Positions 7,800 to 11,619 of a stretch of DNA of 11,619 nt are shown in pieces. The DNA lies in the NCBI GenBank assembly GCA_021796135.1, contig JAJYOQ010000092.1, positions 1-11,619 of the forward strand, in the 5' to 3' direction. Every line of letters begins with the position of its first letter. Within the stretch, counting starts at the first letter, position 1. Made by a program: the position numbers and the translations under genes. The notes under the pieces are model-generated. The model was not told the DNA's origin. It did no database searches and was given only the letters and a program-made list of their open reading frames with translations. Origin of the DNA: Bacteroidota bacterium. Its GTDB lineage: Bacteria; Bacteroidota; Ignavibacteria; Ignavibacteriales; Ignavibacteriaceae.

Positions 7800-8786
7800 T
7801 TATAAAATTCCGATAGTAAAGACAATCGCACTATCGTTATAGTCATTCAGCGTGTATATAAATTCAAGATTAAGTAAAATCTGGAAATTATACGTATGCA
7901 ATATTCTTAATCCGGTATTAGCCGTAATTTCAAAACCGTCGCTTCTGTTATTGCTATTACTATTACTGTAATAAGTGCCGGAACCTGAATTACTCATAAT
8001 CGGCTCAAAAGATGTGGAATGGGAAACCCAATGAAAGCCAAATGCTCCGCCTAAATAAGGACAAATATCTTTCTGAGAAAATAAATAGTCGCCGTAGATA
8101 TTCATTGCAAAACCCTGGCGGATTCCAAACAACATTCCAACAGCATAATCTTGTATTTCATAATCTAAATGCAGATCGACAACAAAAACTTTGCCCTGAT
8201 TATCATAACCATTTTGAGGGAAGAGATATCCGAATGAAAGACCTACATTTTTTCTTGCAGTCCGTCTTAACGGTGTTTTTGATTCATCTTTTAGAACAGT
8301 CCCTACGGCTGCATCTTGTGAAGCCGGTATAGAGTCGGCTACGCTTTGAGCAATTCGCTTCATGGCTGTCTGCAAGTCTTCTACCGTAGTCGATGTTATC
8401 TGATCAAGTATTTCTTCTTTGCCTGACATAGCATCAACAAGGAAATATTGTACAATAATTTTATTTCCTAGAGCAGCTAATTTGCACCCCAAAACTTTTG
8501 CCGCACCGATTTTCTTACCAATTTCCGCTGCGCATTTACTATCCATGCAGCCTGAATAATAAAGCGAATCATTGTTTGGCGTTAAAGAGATTACATTTAG
8601 TTTAGTGCGGTTAGTTAATTCTAATATTAAAATTGACTCAGCAGTTTGAGCTGAAATAGAATCTATCCCGTTGGAACTAAATGGTAGAACTGCAATTGAA
8701 GGCACGGACTGGTTTTGAGCGAATATTTGTGTAAAACTCAGAAAGTAAAAGCTCAAAATAAAGGCGACAGCGGCTAAAGTTTTCAT
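7800..8786 (-). CDS. secreted TolB/CsgG-like domain protein with C-terminal beta-barrel-like domain
   Basis: This is a 328-residue exported protein of unknown role. Residues 1-23 form a signal peptide (MKTLAAVAFILSFYF...FA, likely cleaved before Q24). Residues 29-155 fit the TolB-like/CsgG/FlgO-type nucleotide-free alpha/beta domain: SIAVLPF near 30-36, a Cys pair at C80 and C85 (SGCMDSKCAAEIGKKIGA), then KIIVQYFLVDAMSG. After a linker (about 160-180), residues 180-328 alternate aromatic and polar residues (VGLSFGYLF, AVGMLFGIRQGF, PYLGGAFGFHW) and end in ILLNLEFIYT...FTIGIL, as in small outer-membrane barrels. A Ser/Asn/Gly-rich stretch at 265-282 is a likely surface loop. ATG is preceded by AAAGGGAG, a strong ribosome binding site. 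Location is periplasm and outer membrane; neighbours give no clue to function. Confidence 0.7.
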   Translation of the reverse strand: MKTLAAVAFILSFYFLSFTQIFAQNQSVPSIAVLPFSSNGIDSISAQTAESILILELTNRTKLNVISLTPNNDSLYYSGCMDSKCAAEIGKKIGAAKVLGCKLAALGNKIIVQYFLVDAMSGKEEILDQITSTTVEDLQTAMKRIAQSVADSIPASQDAAVGTVLKDESKTPLRRTARKNVGLSFGYLFPQNGYDNQGKVFVVDLHLDYEIQDYAVGMLFGIRQGFAMNIYGDYLFSQKDICPYLGGAFGFHWVSHSTSFEPIMSNSGSGTYYSNSNSNNRSDGFEITANTGLRILHTYNFQILLNLEFIYTLNDYNDSAIVFTIGIL

Positions 8787-8852
8787 TTTTAACTCCCTTT
8801 AAATTTTATTCTATTTACTCAAGTTTACCGCTAGTTTTTAATTAGGTGATAA

Positions 8853-8915
8853 AACCGTTGAAACGGTTAATAAATAAGATTTTGTTTTAGGCGACCCACG
8901 ACTTGAAGTCGTGGG
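8853..8915 (+). repeat. two-hairpin REP-like repeat, copy 2
   Basis: Hairpin A is 8853-8868: arms AACCGTT and AACGGTT around GA. Hairpin B is 8895-8915: arms CCCACGACT and AGTCGTGGG around TGA, followed by GCTACT. The two are 26 bases apart, in the same order and orientation as copy 1 (3411-3471). It lies 67 bases upstream of the TolB-like gene. The rest of 8787-9065 (279 bases) shows no gene and no further structure that I can support. Confidence 0.75.
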
Positions 8916-9065
8916 CTACTTGTTCGAGACACAATAAATCAGACGTTTTAACGACTTACCTTTAAGGGCGGTCAACTTGAGTTATTTAATTAACCGTGTT
9001 GTAAAAAGTACGAAAATCCAAGTATTAATATACAACTTTAAAGGAAATCAATAAAAAATATTTTT

Positions 9066-9305
9066 TTAGTTCTCCTTTAGCCATTTTAATAATTGATCTT
9101 CTTTAGGAATAATGCCGCTGCTTTTTAACTTTTCATTGATTACCAAACCGGGTGTCATCACTATTCCGTAGCCCATCATTTCTTGAATGTCTTCAACTTT
9201 TATTAATTCGGCTTGGATATTGTTTTTACTGATTAAGTCTCTAACTTTTGCCTCAAGCGTTCTGCACCTCGAACAGCCTACGCCGAGAATTTTTACTGAA
9301 ATCAT
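9066..9305 (-). CDS. small redox-active disulfide protein (thioredoxin fold, CSRC)
   Basis: This 79-residue cytoplasmic protein begins MISVKILGVGCSRC, with the active-site pair C11-C14 (CxxC) right after the first strand, and has the cis-proline motif TPG (T51-P52). The size and layout match the TIGR00412-type redox-active disulfide / glutaredoxin-like proteins that commonly accompany PF03773 permeases. It probably reduces a disulfide or hands over a thiol-bound metal or metalloid; the partner is not shown. Its ATG overlaps the stop of the preceding gene (ATGA at 9302-9305), so the two are translationally coupled. It is the last gene of the cluster. A T-rich stretch follows the stop, but I see no hairpin to call a terminator. 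Confidence 0.85.
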   Translation of the reverse strand: MISVKILGVGCSRCRTLEAKVRDLISKNNIQAELIKVEDIQEMMGYGIVMTPGLVINEKLKSSGIIPKEDQLLKWLKEN

Positions 9306-9616
9306 TTTTGCTTCTGATTTATCTTGTGAATAATCATTTTTCTAATTAACTCTGCTGAAGGAACACCGCCAGGATAAAATCTGCATGCAAGTGATGGATT
9401 TTCGGGAGCATCTAAATCTTCAACATCTTTTCCTTCAATCAGTAAAGTTGGTGAGCCGCGGAAACTTACTTTCTTTGCGGTATCGTTATCTTCTACTAAT
9501 ATTTTTGTCAATTCGATTTTCTCTTCCAACCCTTTAATTGCTTCTTTAAGATTGTCATCCATTTTTTTGTGATTCGGACATCCTTCGAAATACTGGAATT
9601 CAAGTTTTATTTTCAT
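9302..9616 (-). CDS. thioredoxin-fold protein with CPNH motif
   Basis: This 104-residue cytoplasmic protein starts MKIKLEFQYFEGCPNH. It has a CxxH-type site (C13, H16) in place of CxxC, a cis-proline motif RGSPT at 53-57 and a third conserved-looking region LACRFYPGG with C78. This layout recalls small thioredoxin-like proteins found near mercury and arsenic genes, in some of which the first Cys is replaced by selenocysteine (DF family (seleno)protein). C13 and C78 could form the redox or metal-binding pair. It lies 10 bases after the NifX-like gene and overlaps the CSRC gene by four bases. The ribosome binding site is weak (AGAAACGA). Exact reaction unknown. Confidence 0.75.
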   Translation of the reverse strand: MKIKLEFQYFEGCPNHKKMDDNLKEAIKGLEEKIELTKILVEDNDTAKKVSFRGSPTLLIEGKDVEDLDAPENPSLACRFYPGGVPSAELIRKMIIHKINQKQK

Positions 9617-9626
9617 TTATTCGTTT

Positions 9627-10028
9627 CTAGTGTAATTTTTCTGTATGGTCTATTATTGTCCCATCTATAACAGCTTTGACTGCATCATCAATGTTTCTAA
9701 TTTCTGTTACTATGGGTTTAATATTTAATTGAAGCATACTTTGATAAGCACCTGCGCCCATACCACGGGCAAGTAAAATCTTGCAATCCTTAATTGCATC
9801 AGCCATACTTACATGCTTGTTATGCGATGATTCATCAAAACCATGCTGCCCATTTGAATGAGAATGTTCTTCCTGAGCAAAATTATGATGTCCCATTTTT
9901 TCACGGCGTTCTCTTTTGACAACCTCGCCGTTTTCTATTGAGAGCACTTCATAATACATTGCTCTTCCAAAATGTTGACTAATTGTTATACCGTCATCTG
10001 TAACAGCAGCTACTTTGTAATTTTCCAT
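9627..10028 (-). CDS. NifX/NifB-like domain protein with His-rich insertion
   Basis: This 133-residue cytoplasmic protein has the dinitrogenase iron-molybdenum cofactor-binding fold (PF02579 family): VAAVTDDGITISQHFGRA at 6-23 and, after the insertion, DCKILLARGMGAGAYQ at 81-96 followed by KPIVTE and the DDAVKAVIDG helix. Between the halves, residues 46-72 carry seven His (47, 48, 55, 57, 62, 69, 72), an insertion suited to binding a metal such as Zn, Ni, Co or Cu. No nitrogenase genes are nearby, so a nitrogen-fixation role is unlikely; stand-alone members are thought to bind Fe-S or Mo clusters or other metals. ATG follows AAAGGA at eight bases. It sits 32 bases after the thioredoxin gene and 10 before the CPNH gene, consistent with one operon. 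Confidence 0.85.
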   Translation of the reverse strand: MENYKVAAVTDDGITISQHFGRAMYYEVLSIENGEVVKRERREKMGHHNFAQEEHSHSNGQHGFDESSHNKHVSMADAIKDCKILLARGMGAGAYQSMLQLNIKPIVTEIRNIDDAVKAVIDGTIIDHTEKLH

Positions 10029-10060
10029 TGTTTGATTCCTTTATTTGATTAATTCTAAAT

Positions 10061-10615
10061 TTATTCATCCCAAAAATACATTTTTGCTTCAAGAGAATCA
10101 GGATATTTTTGCTGAATCTCTTTCATTTTTTTCATAAATGTACTTTTATCTTTCGTTTTAATATAATTAGCAATTCCATTCTGAGCTAAAAGTTTTGGCA
10201 GTAATGGATTATTGTTATTAAATTGATCGATTTCTTTGCTTATAACTTGAGAAGCTTCGGCATACTTCCCTTTCGGCATCATTGCATCCGCATAACCGAG
10301 CCTAAGAATAATTCTAAACTCATCAGCCGGCAAATAGCCGTTAAAATTATAATATGATTTCCCGGCATGATCTAAAAAATAAAATGACGGAGTCCAGTAA
10401 GCGGCAAGTTGCTTTCTGATTTCTCGCTCTTTTATTAAATCAAGTTTGAGCAGAACAAACCATTCGTTCATTTCTTCTTCTACTTTGGGAACAGTATAAG
10501 TTTCGGCATATAATTTTTTACAGCCGCCGCATCCGTCCATTTCAAATTGAAGGAGAATCGGTTTGTGCGATTTTAATGATTCTTCTTTTGCTTGTTCGAA
10601 ATTTGTTAACCACAT
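10061..10615 (-). CDS. cytoplasmic thioredoxin-family protein (CGGC) with C-terminal helical extension
   Basis: This 184-residue protein has a thioredoxin domain at about 1-110: the strand PILLQFEMDGCGGC with catalytic Cys 29 and 32, and TP75SFYF as the cis-proline. Residues 115-184 are predicted helical (MPKGKYAEASQVISKEI, then a pair of helices) and recall a TPR-like tail. There is no signal peptide, which argues against a periplasmic TlpA role and for a cytoplasmic reductase. The CGGC centre is unlike the CGPC of general thioredoxins and suggests a dedicated partner, perhaps the permease substrate or the cluster proteins. ATG follows a weak AGAAAGATAAA. A long palindrome separates it from the permease upstream, so it may be transcribed with reduced read-through or from its own promoter. 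Confidence 0.8.
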   Translation of the reverse strand: MWLTNFEQAKEESLKSHKPILLQFEMDGCGGCKKLYAETYTVPKVEEEMNEWFVLLKLDLIKEREIRKQLAAYWTPSFYFLDHAGKSYYNFNGYLPADEFRIILRLGYADAMMPKGKYAEASQVISKEIDQFNNNNPLLPKLLAQNGIANYIKTKDKSTFMKKMKEIQQKYPDSLEAKMYFWDE

Positions 10616-10642
10616 AATTTTATCTTTCTAATTTTATAATAA

Positions 10643-10720
10643 TGGGATATTGGAATATTGGAGAAATGGAATATTGTGGAATTTCCTACTATCCCATTAT
10701 TCCAATATTCCAATATTCCA
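10643..10720. repeat. TGGAATATT palindromic repeat, copy 2 (long hairpin)
   Basis: 10643-10662 pairs with 10701-10720 over 20 bp with a single G-U (TGGGATATTGGAATATTGGA with its complement). The inner bases continue pairing imperfectly toward a centre near 10681. The inner TGGAATATTGTGGAA is shared with 7605-7663. It lies between the permease gene and the thioredoxin gene on the transcribed strand, so the mRNA could form this hairpin. No T-run follows it, so it is not a standard terminator; it may stabilise or attenuate the message. Confidence 0.7.
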
Positions 10721-10750
10721 CCATTGTTATTCCTGTTGTTAAAGATCACT

Positions 10751-11587
10751 TTAATAAATGAGGTTAAATAAATAACCTACGATAATTATTCCTACTGCTA
10801 CAACACCTACGAATGTTAAAATTAACGGAAGCTTTAATACTTTTTTAAGAATAATAGTTTCCGGAAGCGACAAACCTATTACAGACATCATAAACGCAAG
10901 CACGGTACCAAGCGAAGCGCCTTTTCCAAGCAATGCTTGAACGATTGGGATAATTCCGGCAGCGTTGGAATACATTGGTACACCAATCAATACAGCAACC
11001 GGAACAGACCACCATACACCTTTTCCCATTAAGCCTGCCATAAAGTTTTCAGGTACATAACCGTGTATTCCTGCACCAACGGCAATTCCAATTACGATGT
11101 AAATCCATACCTTGCCGACAATTTCTTTTACGGCATCAATACCGGAAGTAATTCTTTCTGAAAAGGTTGGTTTTATTTCTTCTATTTCGGGATGCCCAGC
11201 TTTGATTTTATAAACCCAATCTTCAACATACTTTTCTAATTTTAGTTTACCGATTATGAAACCGGAGAACATTGCAATAATCAACCCGGTTGACATATAT
11301 AGAAGCGCAGTCTTCCATCCGAACAAACCGAACAAAAGGACAACAGCAACTTCATTTATCATCGGAGCAGCTATTAGAAAAGAAAATGTTACTCCAAGCG
11401 GAACGCCGCTTTCTACAAATCCAAGAAACAAAGGAATAGCGGAACATGAACAGAACGGAGTTACAATGCCAAGCAGACTTGCTGAGACATTTCCGGCAAA
11501 AAGTTTTTTACCGCCAAGCATTTTCCTTGTCCGTTCAGGAGAAAAATAAGTGCGTACAATACCAACACCAAAGACAATCAAAACCAA
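10751..11587 (-). CDS. PF03773-family permease (ArsP/YraQ-like), N-terminus missing at window edge
   Basis: This inner-membrane permease has the hallmark PFCSCSAIPLF (C46 and C48 counted from 11587), then GFVESGVPLGVTFSFLIAAP and, in the second half, GVPMYSNAAGIIPIVQALLGKG and LSLPETIILKK. About eight hydrophobic helices are visible. Members of PF03773 include ArsP, which exports trivalent organoarsenicals, and relatives proposed to move Cu or Zn. The TTG at 11587 is only the first start after a stop: the frame stays open to 11611 and reads KVLLLLVLIVFGVGIVR, which looks like the family's first helix. The true start therefore lies beyond the window, and the TAA at 11612-11614 falls in suspect repeat-derived sequence. 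The 278 residues shown are perhaps 30-50 short. It heads the thiol-protein cluster downstream. Confidence 0.82.
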   Translation of the reverse strand: MVLIVFGVGIVRTYFSPERTRKMLGGKKLFAGNVSASLLGIVTPFCSCSAIPLFLGFVESGVPLGVTFSFLIAAPMINEVAVVLLFGLFGWKTALLYMSTGLIIAMFSGFIIGKLKLEKYVEDWVYKIKAGHPEIEEIKPTFSERITSGIDAVKEIVGKVWIYIVIGIAVGAGIHGYVPENFMAGLMGKGVWWSVPVAVLIGVPMYSNAAGIIPIVQALLGKGASLGTVLAFMMSVIGLSLPETIILKKVLKLPLILTFVGVVAVGIIIVGYLFNLIY

Positions 11588-11596
11588 AAGTAAAAG

Positions 11597-11619
11597 AACT
11601 TTATGGCAGGCTTAATGGG
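11597..11619. repeat. right-end 23-base inverted repeat of 11025-11047
   Basis: The last 23 bases are the exact reverse complement of 11025-11047, which encodes NFMAGLMG in the permease. The end copy includes the TAA that seems to close the permease frame. Confidence 0.9.

Noticed and set aside
8012..8332. 106-codon plus-strand frame
   Set aside because: Antisense shadow of the TolB-like gene, which has a signal peptide, a strong ribosome binding site and a recognisable domain.
9627..10028. Nitrogen-fixation gene (nifX/nifB)
   Set aside because: Only the small cofactor-binding domain is present, no nitrogenase or nif genes are nearby, and the His-rich insertion and permease context point elsewhere.
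11256..11549. 97-codon plus-strand frame
   Set aside because: Antisense shadow of the permease gene, which has clear family motifs.

Overview
The window looks like a whole short contig from an AT-rich, Gram-negative member of the Bacteroidota/Chlorobiota (FCB) group; an Ignavibacteria-like organism is my best guess. The case rests on three things: predicted outer-membrane proteins, a TTG-N20-TAGATTTG promoter of the Bacteroidota type ahead of the first gene, and intergenic hairpin repeats of a style I associate with such genomes. Taxonomy is an inference. I see no rRNA, tRNA, CRISPR array, transposase or phage gene.

Layout. (1) Positions 1-3296, minus strand: one uninterrupted frame of 1098 codons for a large secreted, outer-membrane-type surface protein that runs off the left edge. 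The window holds only its 5' part, so automated ORF lists can miss it. (2) 3297-3774: a divergent intergenic region with a promoter for the surface protein, a two-hairpin repeat and a degraded second repeat. (3) 3775-6195, plus strand: a complete P-type ATPase of the P3A (proton-pump) type. (4) 6331-7551, minus strand: a two-domain ChrA-family (CHR) transporter, convergent with the ATPase. (5) 7552-7799: a spacer packed with hairpin repeats. (6) 7800-8786, minus strand: a secreted protein with a TolB/CsgG-like N-terminal domain and a probable beta-barrel C-terminal domain. (7) 8787-9065: a spacer with a second copy of the two-hairpin repeat. (8) 9066 to the right edge, minus strand: an oxyanion/metal-type cluster with a PF03773 (ArsP/YraQ-like) permease, then four small soluble proteins: a CGGC thioredoxin, a His-rich NifX-like protein, a CPNH thioredoxin-fold protein and a CSRC redox-active disulfide protein.

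How the genes may work together. The right-hand cluster fits efflux or detoxification of a thiol-reactive metalloid (arsenic is the obvious candidate) by a cysteine-containing permease, with cytoplasmic thiol proteins supplying reduction or metal hand-off. A long palindrome separates the permease from the four small genes, which are tightly packed or overlapping. The ATPase and the ChrA-type transporter could both serve ion or oxyanion homeostasis, but they converge and are not an operon.

Two structural points deserve attention. Both outermost ends repeat 23-24 bases found inside the gene cut by that end, in a different frame or orientation, which suggests the tips are mis-assembled. The intergenic regions hold at least two families of hairpin repeats, each with two copies, and one family shows compensatory base changes in both stems.
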